The notes below the pieces were generated by a model that worked only from the letters and a program-made list of their open reading frames with translations, had not been told where the DNA came from and did no database searches. This document shows, one piece after another, positions 40,707 through 50,277 of a stretch of 64,000 nucleotides of DNA (positions are counted from its first letter, which is position 1; every line of letters starts with the position of its first letter). Location: positions 1 through 64,000 of the forward strand of contig CACKCM010000007.1 in the NCBI GenBank assembly GCA_902598735.1. The letters are read 5' to 3'. The position numbers and the translations under genes are program-made. This DNA is from an uncultured Pelagibacteraceae bacterium (GTDB lineage Bacteria; Pseudomonadota; Alphaproteobacteria; Pelagibacterales; Pelagibacteraceae).

Positions 40707-41792
40707 ATGAATAAAAAAATAGGAATTTTAACTAGTGGAGGGGATTGCGGAGGCCTTAATGCTGCAATTAGATCAATTTTTTATAGAGCCAAAAATAAAT
40801 ACAAAATGGATGTGTACGGAATAAGAGATGGTACTGCAGGCCTAATCAAACGTCCAGTAGATGTCATGCAACTAACTCATAAAACTTTTGGAGGATACTT
40901 ATTAAGACAAGGTGGAACTTTTTTAGGATCTACTAATAAAGGTAATCCTTTTAAAATTCCTACAAGTAACGGCAAACACGTTGATAAATCAAAAGAAATT
41001 ATAGAGGGATACCACTCAATGAAACTTGATGGTTTAATAATTATCGGTGGAGATGGTAGTATGCAAATTTTAAAAAAATTAGCAAAAGATGGTGATATGA
41101 AAATAGTAGCTATTCCAAAGACAATAGATAACGACGTAGGAGCAACAGAAAGCTCGATAGGTTTTCATACCGCTGTGGATGTTGCAACTCAAGCATTGGA
41201 TAATTTACAATCCACAGCAGCCAGCCATAGAAGATCTATGATACTTGAGGTTATGGGCCGTGATGCAGGACACATCGCACTTAATGCAGGTATAGCAGGA
41301 GGTGCAGACATTATTTTAATCCCTGAATTAAAGTATTCAATTGATGGAATTATTAATAAACTTAATTCTATGAAAAAAAATGATATTCAACATTCATTAA
41401 TCGTAGTCGCTGAAGCGGTTAAAAAAGAGGATGGTTCAAGAGTTGTTCATAAATATATGGACGGTGAACAAAGACTTGGCGGTATCGGAGATTATATAGC
41501 TCAAGAATTGATGAAGAAAACGGATGTTGAATGTAGAGTAACATCACTTGGTCACGTTCAAAGAGGAGCTCCCCCAACAGCGAGTGACAGAATATTAGCT
41601 AGTGCTTTTGGAGTTTACGCTGTAGATCTATTAAACCAAAAAAAATTTGATCGAATGGTTGCATGGAGAGACAGAAGAGTGGTTGATGTGCCTATTGATG
41701 AAGGCATCAAAACATATAAAAATGTCGAAAGAAAAGACTCTTTAGTTGAAACAGCTCTCTCATTAGGAATTTATTTAGGAGACGATATTTAA
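40707..41792 (+). CDS. 6-phosphofructokinase (PFK-A superfamily)
   Basis: GILTSGGDCGGLNAAIR, IIGGDGSMQI, IPKTIDNDVGATE, GFHTAVDVA, EVMGRDAGHIAL. Confidence 0.93.
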   Translation: MNKKIGILTSGGDCGGLNAAIRSIFYRAKNKYKMDVYGIRDGTAGLIKRPVDVMQLTHKTFGGYLLRQGGTFLGSTNKGNPFKIPTSNGKHVDKSKEIIEGYHSMKLDGLIIIGGDGSMQILKKLAKDGDMKIVAIPKTIDNDVGATESSIGFHTAVDVATQALDNLQSTAASHRRSMILEVMGRDAGHIALNAGIAGGADIILIPELKYSIDGIINKLNSMKKNDIQHSLIVVAEAVKKEDGSRVVHKYMDGEQRLGGIGDYIAQELMKKTDVECRVTSLGHVQRGAPPTASDRILASAFGVYAVDLLNQKKFDRMVAWRDRRVVDVPIDEGIKTYKNVERKDSLVETALSLGIYLGDDI

Positions 41793-42568
41793 TGAAAGAT
41801 AAAAATTCAAATTTAGTCGCTAACAGAATTGTAAAAGCTTTTCTAAAAAATAAAATTATAAATCCTATTTCAAGCAAGTACACAAAAAAACTTTTAAATG
41901 CTGATAAATTTAGAAAATTATGTGAAAGTAAAATTAAAAAACCAATTATAGGATTTAAAGCGGGGGGAACCGGGATACCTGTTATTAAAAAACTAAAAGA
42001 AAAAGAACCTTTCTACGCTTCTGTATATAAGCATAACGTATTGAAAAATAACAAATCTGTAAAAATAAACAAATATACTTTAGGTATTGAACTTGAAGTT
42101 TGCTATCTGCTTAAAAAAAATTTTTTTGATTTCAAAAAAAAAATATCAAAAAATAATATGAAAAAATTTATAAATTATATTGCCCCATGCATTGAAGTAG
42201 TTGGTTATAGGCAAAAGAAAAAAGGAATATCGAGTTTTGGCGATTTATGTTCTGATTTTGGAGCAAATATAAAATTTATTGTCGGTTCAAAAAAGAAATT
42301 TAGAAATAATAATGTTAAAAATTTAAAAACCAATATTTCAAATTCAAAGATTAAACAATCCGTAAATGGAAATACCAATACCGTTTATATAAATCCAATG
42401 AATTCTTTATTATTTGTTTTAAAAAAGCTTCAGAAGGACAAAATTAAACATGATAAAGATTTTTATGTTTTTACTGGTTCATCAGTGGGAGTTGTTCCAA
42501 TTCTTAGCAAAGGTATCTACAAAGGAAAAATTGAAAAATTGGGATCAGTTAAAACTAAAATTAATTAG
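41792..42568 (+). CDS. Divergent 2-keto-4-pentenoate hydratase/FAH-like protein
   Basis: IGFKAGGTG, LGIELEVCYLLKK, YIAPCIEVVGYR, DLCSDFGANIKFIVG, VFTGSSVGVVPI; TAATG coupling to PFK. Confidence 0.68.
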   Translation: MKDKNSNLVANRIVKAFLKNKIINPISSKYTKKLLNADKFRKLCESKIKKPIIGFKAGGTGIPVIKKLKEKEPFYASVYKHNVLKNNKSVKINKYTLGIELEVCYLLKKNFFDFKKKISKNNMKKFINYIAPCIEVVGYRQKKKGISSFGDLCSDFGANIKFIVGSKKKFRNNNVKNLKTNISNSKIKQSVNGNTNTVYINPMNSLLFVLKKLQKDKIKHDKDFYVFTGSSVGVVPILSKGIYKGKIEKLGSVKTKIN

Positions 42569-42776
42569 ACAACAAGTAGCCACCAACTACTAAAATTACA
42601 ATTCCAGAGATTAATTTAATATTTTTTAGGAATGACTGTTTTTTTTCGCTTTGAAATTTTCTTTTTGAGAGGAAATAGATATTTGTTTCAGCTTTATTTC
42701 TAAATTTAGGTCTTAAAGGTGAAGGAATTGATTTGTTTTCAATATTTTTAAATTTTTTAGGGTTGATTTGCAACAT
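42561..42776 (-). CDS. Small hypothetical protein with C-terminal TM
   Basis: 71 aa, KNIKLISGIVILVVGGYLLSN tail; convergent overlap with the upstream gene. Confidence 0.5.
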   Translation of the reverse strand: MLQINPKKFKNIENKSIPSPLRPKFRNKAETNIYFLSKRKFQSEKKQSFLKNIKLISGIVILVVGGYLLSN

Positions 42777-42841
42777 AGGTCTATTAACTCCATTTTTGAA
42801 AAGTTATCAACAAGTTAATAGGAGGTAAACTGCGTCAATTA

Positions 42842-42862
42842 TGCAAATGATAATCATTCTCA
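42842..42862. promoter_or_regulatory. Fur-box-like site 1
   Basis: tgcaaatgataatcattctca resembles GATAATGATAATCATTATC. Confidence 0.75.
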
Positions 42863-42868
42863 ATATAT

Positions 42869-42889
42869 TGTAAATGATAATCATTATCA
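42869..42889. promoter_or_regulatory. Fur-box-like site 2
   Basis: tgtaaatgataatcattatca, near-consensus, 14 nt before the SBP start codon. Confidence 0.82.
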
Positions 42890-42902
42890 ATAAACGGGGG
42901 AA

Positions 42903-43925
42903 ATGTTAAAAAAGACAATAATAATAAGCTATCTTTTTTTAGTTTCATTTGTAGGCAGTTTGTTTGCTAATGAGGTAAATATTTTTAGCGCAAGGCATTA
43001 TGACTCTGATGTTCAACTTTATGCAAAATTTACTGCTAAGACAGGAATAAAAGTAAACGTTGTATCAGGTAAATCAGGTGCTTTAGAAAAAAGGATAATT
43101 GAAGAGGGAGCTGACAGCCAAGCTGATCTTTACATTACAGCAGATGCAGGAAGACTTGTTGCTTTTGAAGCTAACCTTCAAGGTGGACTTACAAGCGCAG
43201 CAATAAAGTCAGCTGTGCCTAGTAATTTCAGAACATCAAAATGGACTGGTATAGCTAAGAGAGCTAGAATTGTATATTTCGCTCCAGAAAGAGTGAGTGG
43301 TGCAGAATTAGCCGGTTTAACTTACGAGAGTTTAGCTGATCCAAAATGGAAAGGTAGATTAGTTATTAGAGCTTCTAACAATATTTATAATCAATCACTT
43401 GTAGCTTCATTAATTAAATATAATGGAAAAGGTAAAATAGCTGATTGGTCAAGAGGCATGGTTTCAAATATGGCTAGATCACCTAAAGGTAATGACAGAG
43501 CACAAATACTTGCTGTTGCCGCAGGAGAGGCAGATATAGCTGTGGCTAATACTTATTACCTGGCGTTAATGTTATCCGGAAAAAAAGGACCAGAACAGCA
43601 AGCTGCTGCAAAAAAAGTAAAACCTTTCTTTCCTAATCAAGATGGAAGAGGAACTCATATGAATATAAGTGGCGCAGGACTTGTAAAAGGCGCGCCAAAT
43701 AAAGTTAATGCAATTAAGTTAGTTGAGTTCTTATTAAGTGAGGAGGCTCAAAATCACATTGTAAATAATACTTTTGAGTATCCAATGATAAAAGGGGTGT
43801 CTCCACATCCACTTGTTGTAAATATGGGATTAGATTTCAAACAAGATCTTAAAACAAAAGTTGTTAATTACGGAAAAAGACAAGCAGATGCTTTAGAGGT
43901 AATGACAGCAGCAGGCTGGAAGTAG
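42903..43925 (+). CDS. Fe(3+) ABC transporter substrate-binding protein (FutA/FbpA/IdiA type)
   Basis: EVNIFSARHYDSDVQLYAKFTAKTGIKVNVVSG, DLYITADAGRL, ANTYYLALM. Confidence 0.92.
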   Translation: MLKKTIIISYLFLVSFVGSLFANEVNIFSARHYDSDVQLYAKFTAKTGIKVNVVSGKSGALEKRIIEEGADSQADLYITADAGRLVAFEANLQGGLTSAAIKSAVPSNFRTSKWTGIAKRARIVYFAPERVSGAELAGLTYESLADPKWKGRLVIRASNNIYNQSLVASLIKYNGKGKIADWSRGMVSNMARSPKGNDRAQILAVAAGEADIAVANTYYLALMLSGKKGPEQQAAAKKVKPFFPNQDGRGTHMNISGAGLVKGAPNKVNAIKLVEFLLSEEAQNHIVNNTFEYPMIKGVSPHPLVVNMGLDFKQDLKTKVVNYGKRQADALEVMTAAGWK

Positions 43926-43974
43926 TTGTTAATTATATTAGGCAGAAAATAAAAAAAATTAAAAGCATATTAAA

Positions 43975-45591
43975 ATGACAAAATATAATATCTGGTTTTT
44001 TGGTTCATTGATGGTAGCCTCAATAGTAGCTATGCCTACTATTACGGTTTTCTTAAGTTTTTTTACTGAAACAAGTGACTATTTTTACTTATTAAAAAAT
44101 ACATTTTTATTCGAGTATATTTTTAATTCTATAACAATCTTATTTTTCGTTATATTTTTTACATTCATTCTAGGAATTTTTTCAGCTTATTTTGTATCTT
44201 TTTACGATTTTCCGTTATCAAACTTTTTTAGTTGGGCGTTAATTCTATCATTTGCCGTCCCTGGCTATATTTACGCATTTTCAATAATAGCTTTTTTTGA
44301 AAATTACGGTACAGCCTTTTCATTATTAACATTTTTTTTTGGTGAAAATAATTACAATACAATTATTCCTAAAATAGATGGATTAATTGGAGCCATTTTA
44401 TCTATATCGTTTTCTTTGTTTCCTTACGTTTATGTATTAACAAGAGCATCATTTTATTATCAATCGAATAATTATATTGAAGTTGGGAAAAACTTAGGCC
44501 TATCATCTAATGAAACTTTTTTTAGGATAGTATTACCATCTGCAAGACCAGCAATTATCGCTGGTTTAGCTTTAGTTTCAATGGAATGTTTATCAGACTT
44601 TGGCACGGTATCATTTTTTAGTGTTAATACACTGACAACTGGAATTTATAATTCATGGTTATCCTTTGATGACTTAAATACCGCAAATCAGATATCTTTT
44701 ATATTATTAATCTTTATTCTTTTGCTTTTTTCGGTAGAAATTTATTCAAGAAAAGAAGCAAGATATCATCAACCAGGCAGGGGGTTTAAGCCAATTACCA
44801 AAATTAAATTAACCGGAAGAAAGTCTATATTCCCGGTTTTAATTTGTTCATTGATCTTTCTATTGAGTTTCATATTTCCAGTTTCCCAGATGATTTATTG
44901 GACTGCAAAATTTCCTAAATATATTCAAGACATAGATATATTTAAAATAAATTTGAATACTTTAACCTTAGTCCTATTAGCTAGCGCTTTTATTGTAACT
45001 ATCTCTTTATTCATTAATTATGGAAGCAGAATATCAAAAAGCAAAATTCTAAATTATATTACAACTTTTTCTATCTCAGGTTATGCGATACCAGGAGTTA
45101 TTTTAGCAGTCGCATTTATTACATTTTTTTCAAATTTAAGTGATTTTTTTACAAATAATTTTGATTTTAAAAGTTCAAAAGGTTTATTTATTGGATCTAT
45201 TTTTGGATTATTATTAGCTTATTTTATAAGATTTTTCTCATTATCTTTTAATGGAATAAAATCGAGTTACGAAAAAATTAATAATTCCATTGACGAAAGT
45301 GCTTATCTTCTTGGTTACTCTAAGATTAACACGTTTTTTAAAATTCATATTCCTTATTTAAGCACAAATATAATTTTGATAGTTTTGTTAATTTCTCTGG
45401 AGGTTATTAAAGAATTACCCATGACAATGATTTTAAGACCTTTTAATTTCGAAACATTTGCCACTCAGGCCTATATATATGCGTCCCAAGATTTGCTTGA
45501 AGCGGCCGCATTACCATCTCTTTTTTTAATATTTTGGTCTACAATTCTGATACTTCTCTCATCTAAATATATACTTTCAAAAAAAAATTAA
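43975..45591 (+). CDS. Fe(3+) ABC transporter permease (FbpB type)
   Basis: Two-unit permease, 538 aa, SSNETFFRIVLPSARPAIIAGLALVSMECLSDFGTVSFF. Confidence 0.92.
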   Translation: MTKYNIWFFGSLMVASIVAMPTITVFLSFFTETSDYFYLLKNTFLFEYIFNSITILFFVIFFTFILGIFSAYFVSFYDFPLSNFFSWALILSFAVPGYIYAFSIIAFFENYGTAFSLLTFFFGENNYNTIIPKIDGLIGAILSISFSLFPYVYVLTRASFYYQSNNYIEVGKNLGLSSNETFFRIVLPSARPAIIAGLALVSMECLSDFGTVSFFSVNTLTTGIYNSWLSFDDLNTANQISFILLIFILLLFSVEIYSRKEARYHQPGRGFKPITKIKLTGRKSIFPVLICSLIFLLSFIFPVSQMIYWTAKFPKYIQDIDIFKINLNTLTLVLLASAFIVTISLFINYGSRISKSKILNYITTFSISGYAIPGVILAVAFITFFSNLSDFFTNNFDFKSSKGLFIGSIFGLLLAYFIRFFSLSFNGIKSSYEKINNSIDESAYLLGYSKINTFFKIHIPYLSTNIILIVLLISLEVIKELPMTMILRPFNFETFATQAYIYASQDLLEAAALPSLFLIFWSTILILLSSKYILSKKN

Positions 45592-45604
45592 TATAATCAG
45601 AAAA

Positions 45605-46675
45605 ATGATCAGTAATTTTTTTGAGATTCAAGATGGTAATTTTACTGCAAGTGAAAAAAATAAAGTAAATAAGGTAAATCTAGTAATAGAAAAGCAGGGA
45701 GAGATTATTTCTTTGTTAGGTCCTTCTGGAATAGGTAAAACCACTATTCTAAGAACGATTGCCGGTTTACAAAAACTTAGCGGAGGTAAAATTAAACTTA
45801 GAGATAGAATTTTAGCTTCTGAAGATATTCATATTGAGCCAGAAAAAAGAAATGTGGCTCTTTCTTTCCAAGATAATTCTCTTTTTCCTAACTATAAAGT
45901 TATTGACAATATAAATTTTGGAAAAAAAAGATCTAATGGCCATGGATCTGATATAGATGTTAAAGAAATAATTAAATTATTAAGAATTGAACCTATATTA
46001 GAAAAATACCCTCATCAAATAAGCGCTGGGGAGGCTCAACGGGTTTCATTAGCTAGATCGTTAATGTCTAAACCTGATTTATTATTATTAGATGAACCTT
46101 TTTCAAATATAGATCAGAGTTTAAAGGAAGAAATACAGGTGTCCGTTAAAAAGCTTTTAAAAAGAATTAATTTAACAACCATCATCGTAACACATGACTC
46201 ATATGAAGCTTTTTCGATGGCTGATAAATGTGGAATTATTCTAGACCAAGAATTAAAACAATACGATGTACCTTATAATGTGCACCATGAGCCAAATTCA
46301 ATTGATGTTGCTAATTTTTTAAATAAAGGAATTTTTATAGATGTTCAAGTCGTAGATAGTGAGTGTGCAGTACATAGGTTAAAACATGATGAGCTTGGTG
46401 AAATTAGGGGAAAATTATCAAACAATTTTCCATCTGGCTCTAAAGTCAAACTTCTTTTACAACCCGAAGATTTAATTCATGATGATCAAAGCGAATTAAA
46501 ATTAGAAGTAGTAGACAGAAAGTTTAGGGGAACTAATTTTATATACACTCTTAAAACTAAAAAAGGGGAGCATTTACCTGTTTTTGTTCATTCTCATCAT
46601 ATTCACCAACACGAAAAATCTGAACAATTCGGCGTAAAATCTCCGATTTATATTGACCACTTAGTATGTTTTTAA
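45605..46675 (+). CDS. Fe(3+) ABC transporter ATPase (FbpC type)
   Basis: LLGPSGIGKTTILRTIAGL, ISAGEAQRVSLARSL, LLLDEPFSNID, VTHDSYEAF. Confidence 0.92.
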   Translation: MISNFFEIQDGNFTASEKNKVNKVNLVIEKQGEIISLLGPSGIGKTTILRTIAGLQKLSGGKIKLRDRILASEDIHIEPEKRNVALSFQDNSLFPNYKVIDNINFGKKRSNGHGSDIDVKEIIKLLRIEPILEKYPHQISAGEAQRVSLARSLMSKPDLLLLDEPFSNIDQSLKEEIQVSVKKLLKRINLTTIIVTHDSYEAFSMADKCGIILDQELKQYDVPYNVHHEPNSIDVANFLNKGIFIDVQVVDSECAVHRLKHDELGEIRGKLSNNFPSGSKVKLLLQPEDLIHDDQSELKLEVVDRKFRGTNFIYTLKTKKGEHLPVFVHSHHIHQHEKSEQFGVKSPIYIDHLVCF

Positions 46676-46694
46676 GTAAATATAATGATATTTG

Positions 46695-46771
46695 GCGCCC
46701 TTAGCTCAGCTGGATAGAGCATCGGTTTTCTAAACCGAGGGTCGTAGGTTCGAATCCTTCAGGGCGCGCCA
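46695..46771 (+). tRNA. tRNA-Arg (anticodon TCT)
   Basis: gcgcccttagctcagctggatagagc / tcggt tttctaa accga / ggttcgaatcc / agggcgc g cca; full cloverleaf with encoded CCA. Confidence 0.95.
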
Positions 46772-46793
46772 ATCCTTAAAGTGAACATTCACA

Positions 46794-47837
46794 ATGATTA
46801 AAATCAATTTTAAAAAGAAATTCGAAGAATTTTGTAAATCAAAAAGATATGAGAGAAATGAAAAGCAAATTGAAATAGTTAATTCATTGAAGAAATTCAT
46901 TAATAGTAAAACAAAATCCTTCCTTTTTTTTAAAAATAGAAACTTTAAATCTTGCTTTTATCTACATGGTAACGTCGGTGTCGGCAAAACAATGATACTT
47001 AATTTTGCCTACGACATGGCAAAAGTAAAAAAAATGAAAAGTCATTTCAATGAATTTATGATTAAATTTCATGATTTCAGACACGAGAAAAAAGACGAAA
47101 AATCAATTCTTCAATTTGTAAAAGAGCTAAAAGATAAATATGAATTGATCTATTTAGATGAATTTCAGGTCACTAATATCGTAGATGCGATGATATTAGG
47201 TAAATTGTTTGAGACAATTTTTTTAGAAGAAATTAAAGTTATTATTTCAACCAATACAAAAGTAAATGAACTTTATAAGGAAGGATTACAACGAGATCAA
47301 TTTTTACCCTTTATCAATATTATCGAAAAAAACTCAATACAAAAAGAATTACTTTTAGATGACGATTATAGAATTCAGAAAAAAGATAAAAACCAAAAAA
47401 TTTTTTATCCTGTAAATGAAAAAACCTTATTTAGCATGAATCAAAATTTTAGAGTTTTAACGAGAAACCTCAAAAAAGAGAAAAAAATGATTAATACAAA
47501 AGGAAGAAAATTTAAAATTAATAACTATTATGAGGGTGTGGCCAGGTTTAATTTTAAAGAATTATGTGATGAGAATTTGGGAGCTGAAGATTATTTAAAT
47601 TTAGCTAATGTTTGTGACCATATTTTTATAGAAGAGATCCCAAACTTTGATGAATATAATTCAAATCAACAATTAAGATTTATTACTTTAATAGATATTT
47701 TGTATGATAAAAAAATTAGTTTAACTTTATCTTTGGAGTCAGAACTTGAAAAAATTAGTTCTTCAAGAAGACATTCTGAAATATTCAAAAGAACAGTAAG
47801 TAGACTTTACGAAATGACTACATCAAAAAATTCTTAA
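46794..47837 (+). CDS. zapE: AFG1/ZapE family ATPase
   Basis: FYLHGNVGVGKTMILNFAYD, IYLDEFQVTNIVDAMILGKLFE, STNTKVNELYKEGLQRDQFLPFI. Confidence 0.88.
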   Translation: MIKINFKKKFEEFCKSKRYERNEKQIEIVNSLKKFINSKTKSFLFFKNRNFKSCFYLHGNVGVGKTMILNFAYDMAKVKKMKSHFNEFMIKFHDFRHEKKDEKSILQFVKELKDKYELIYLDEFQVTNIVDAMILGKLFETIFLEEIKVIISTNTKVNELYKEGLQRDQFLPFINIIEKNSIQKELLLDDDYRIQKKDKNQKIFYPVNEKTLFSMNQNFRVLTRNLKKEKKMINTKGRKFKINNYYEGVARFNFKELCDENLGAEDYLNLANVCDHIFIEEIPNFDEYNSNQQLRFITLIDILYDKKISLTLSLESELEKISSSRRHSEIFKRTVSRLYEMTTSKNS

Positions 47838-47995
47838 TTTTAGGTTGTAAATGCAGGTATTTAGTAAATGATTACGACTAAGCTTCTATATATTGATGAT
47901 CATTAAATTGAAGTAAGAATAAAATAAATTATATTAAACCCGTTTTGAATTCATAATTCAAAAATATTGTTAACAATAAAAAAAGGAAATCTTAA

Positions 47996-49042
47996 ATGAT
48001 GAAATATATCAAAACTTGGATTTTAGTAGGATTTGCTTCTTTGCTTTTGGTTGCTTGCGGTCAAGGTGGAGGGGGATCTGGTTCAAAAAAATCTAAAACT
48101 CTAGACAATACTAAGAAAGCTGGTTTTGTGAAATGTGGTGTTTCACAAGGTCTACCTGGTTTTTCTAATGCTGATGAAGCAGGAAACTGGTCTGGTATTG
48201 ACGTAGATGTATGTAGAGCTGTTGCTGCAGCTGTATTAGGTGATGCAGACAAAGTTAAATATACTCCGTTAAGTGCTAAAGAAAGATTTACGGCATTAAC
48301 ATCAGGTGAAATCGATGTACTTGCACGTAACACTACTTGGACATTATCAAGAGATGCTGACATTGGTTTAACTTTTGTTGGTGTAAACTTTTATGATGGT
48401 CAAGGTTTCATGGTGAGAAAAAATTCAGGAATTAATTCTGTGAATGATTTCAAAAATGGTATTTCTGCTTGTACAAATACAGGTACGACTACCGAGCTTA
48501 ACATGAGAGACTTCTTTAATTCTAAAAACATAAGTTACGAACCAATTGCGTTTGAAAAAGCAGACGAAGTTGTTGCAGCTTATGATGCTGGAAGATGTGA
48601 TACTTACACTACAGATAAATCTGGTTTAGCGGCACAAAGAACTAAAATGTCAAACCCAGATGAGCATAAAGTATTACCTGAAACGATCTCTAAAGAACCA
48701 CTAGGTCCTGTTGTAAGACAAGGGGATGCAGTATGGGAAGATATCGTAAGATGGTCTCTAAATACTATGATCGAAGCAGAAGAGTATGGTGTTAATTCAT
48801 CAAACGCTTCTAGCCTAAAAGACTCTGAGAACCCAGCTATCAAGAGATTAGTTGGTTCTGAAGGTGAATTAGGTGCTGCTTTTGGTCTAGATAATGACTG
48901 GAGTTTAAGAATTATCGAGCAAGTTGGTAACTATGGTGAAAGCTATAAAAAACACATAGCTGATACTGGAATTTTACCTAATAGAGGTCCAAATCAATTA
49001 TGGACTAAAGGTGGAATTCTTTACGTACCACCAGCAAGATAA
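47996..49042 (+). CDS. aapJ: General L-amino-acid ABC transporter substrate-binding lipoprotein (AapJ-like)
   Basis: Lipobox LLLVAC, GNWSGIDVDVCRAVAAAVLGDADKVKYTPLSAKERFTALTSGEIDVLARNTTWT. Confidence 0.92.
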   Translation: MMKYIKTWILVGFASLLLVACGQGGGGSGSKKSKTLDNTKKAGFVKCGVSQGLPGFSNADEAGNWSGIDVDVCRAVAAAVLGDADKVKYTPLSAKERFTALTSGEIDVLARNTTWTLSRDADIGLTFVGVNFYDGQGFMVRKNSGINSVNDFKNGISACTNTGTTTELNMRDFFNSKNISYEPIAFEKADEVVAAYDAGRCDTYTTDKSGLAAQRTKMSNPDEHKVLPETISKEPLGPVVRQGDAVWEDIVRWSLNTMIEAEEYGVNSSNASSLKDSENPAIKRLVGSEGELGAAFGLDNDWSLRIIEQVGNYGESYKKHIADTGILPNRGPNQLWTKGGILYVPPAR

Positions 49043-49060
49043 TTGCTAATAAAATTAAAA

Positions 49061-49089
49061 AGGGCTGGATTAATCTGGCCCTTTTTTTT
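49061..49089 (+). terminator. Stem-loop plus T-run after aapJ
   Basis: agggctgga ttaa tctggccct followed by ttttttt. Confidence 0.83.
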
Positions 49090-49101
49090 ATTCTCAAAAT
49101 A

Positions 49102-50277
49102 ATGATTTTAAAAAAATTCAACATTGAAAACAAAAAAGCAAGAGATTTAATACCACAAGCGATCACTGTTTTAGCCTTATTATCTGTTATTATTTATTTT
49201 GCGACTAATGCTCAAATCAACATGGGCAATAGAGGAATATCTTTCGGGTTTGGTTTTTTAAATCAAGAAGCATCATTTGATATTACATTTTCAATGATAG
49301 AATATGATGGCTCACATTCATATGGAAGAGCATTTTTAGTTGGTTTATTAAATACAATTTTAGTTTCGGTAATAGGAATATTTTTTGCAACAATTATTGG
49401 AGTAATAGTTGGTATAGCTAGACTATCAGATAACTACTTAATTGCTAAAGTAGCAGAGTGGTACGTTGAAATCTTTAGAAATATTCCTTTAATTTTGCAA
49501 ATATTTTTCTGGTACTTTGCAGCATTAAGAGCATTACCTTTACCTGAAAATGGTATAAGTTTTTATGATATTTCATTTTTAACAATTAAAGGCTGGTATG
49601 TTCCAAAATTTATATGGACAAACTTTAATATTTTTCTTTTATCATTAATAGCAGCATTTATAGCAATTTATTTTATTAATTCTTATGCAACTAAACAAAG
49701 AGAACAATTTGGAAAACAAATACCAACAACTATTATTTCCTTAACAACTTTAATATTAATACCTTTAATTACATTTCTTTTTCTTGGAGTATCTCTTACT
49801 TTTGAATATCCTGTTTTAAAACAACTTTCTCCTACAGTATTTACGTATGCGGGTGGTGTTAGCATTATTCCAGAATTAATTGCACTAGCTTTAGCTTTAT
49901 CAATGTATACAGCTACATTCATTGCTGAAAATGTAAGAGCTGGAATATTGGGCGTTGGCAAAGGTCAAAAAGAAGCTGCAGCAAGTATAGGATTGAATAA
50001 AAATCAAATTTTAAAACTCGTTGTGATGCCTCAAGCATTGAGAATAATTATTCCACCAACTACAAATCAGTATTTAAATTTAACAAAAAATTCCTCATTA
50101 GCAGCCGCTATTGCTTATCCAGATATAGTATTAGTTTTCGCGGGGACTGCCTTAATGCAAACTGGTAGAGCTATTGAAATAATTTCGATCACTATGCTTA
50201 CTTATTTAACTTTAAGTATTTCAATTTCGATATTTATGAATTGGTACAATAAAAAAATGGCAATAAAGGAAAAATAA
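49102..50277 (+). CDS. aapQ: Amino-acid ABC transporter permease (AapQ-like)
   Basis: EIFRNIPLILQIFFWYF, YTATFIAENVRAGILGVGKGQKEAAASIGL. Confidence 0.92.
   Translation: MILKKFNIENKKARDLIPQAITVLALLSVIIYFATNAQINMGNRGISFGFGFLNQEASFDITFSMIEYDGSHSYGRAFLVGLLNTILVSVIGIFFATIIGVIVGIARLSDNYLIAKVAEWYVEIFRNIPLILQIFFWYFAALRALPLPENGISFYDISFLTIKGWYVPKFIWTNFNIFLLSLIAAFIAIYFINSYATKQREQFGKQIPTTIISLTTLILIPLITFLFLGVSLTFEYPVLKQLSPTVFTYAGGVSIIPELIALALALSMYTATFIAENVRAGILGVGKGQKEAAASIGLNKNQILKLVVMPQALRIIIPPTTNQYLNLTKNSSLAAAIAYPDIVLVFAGTALMQTGRAIEIISITMLTYLTLSISISIFMNWYNKKMAIKEK

Noticed and set aside
48061-48843. Minus-strand ORFs 48061..48363 and 48604..48843
   Set aside because: Antisense to aapJ, no motif support
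49683-49961. 92-aa minus-strand ORF
   Set aside because: Antisense to aapQ
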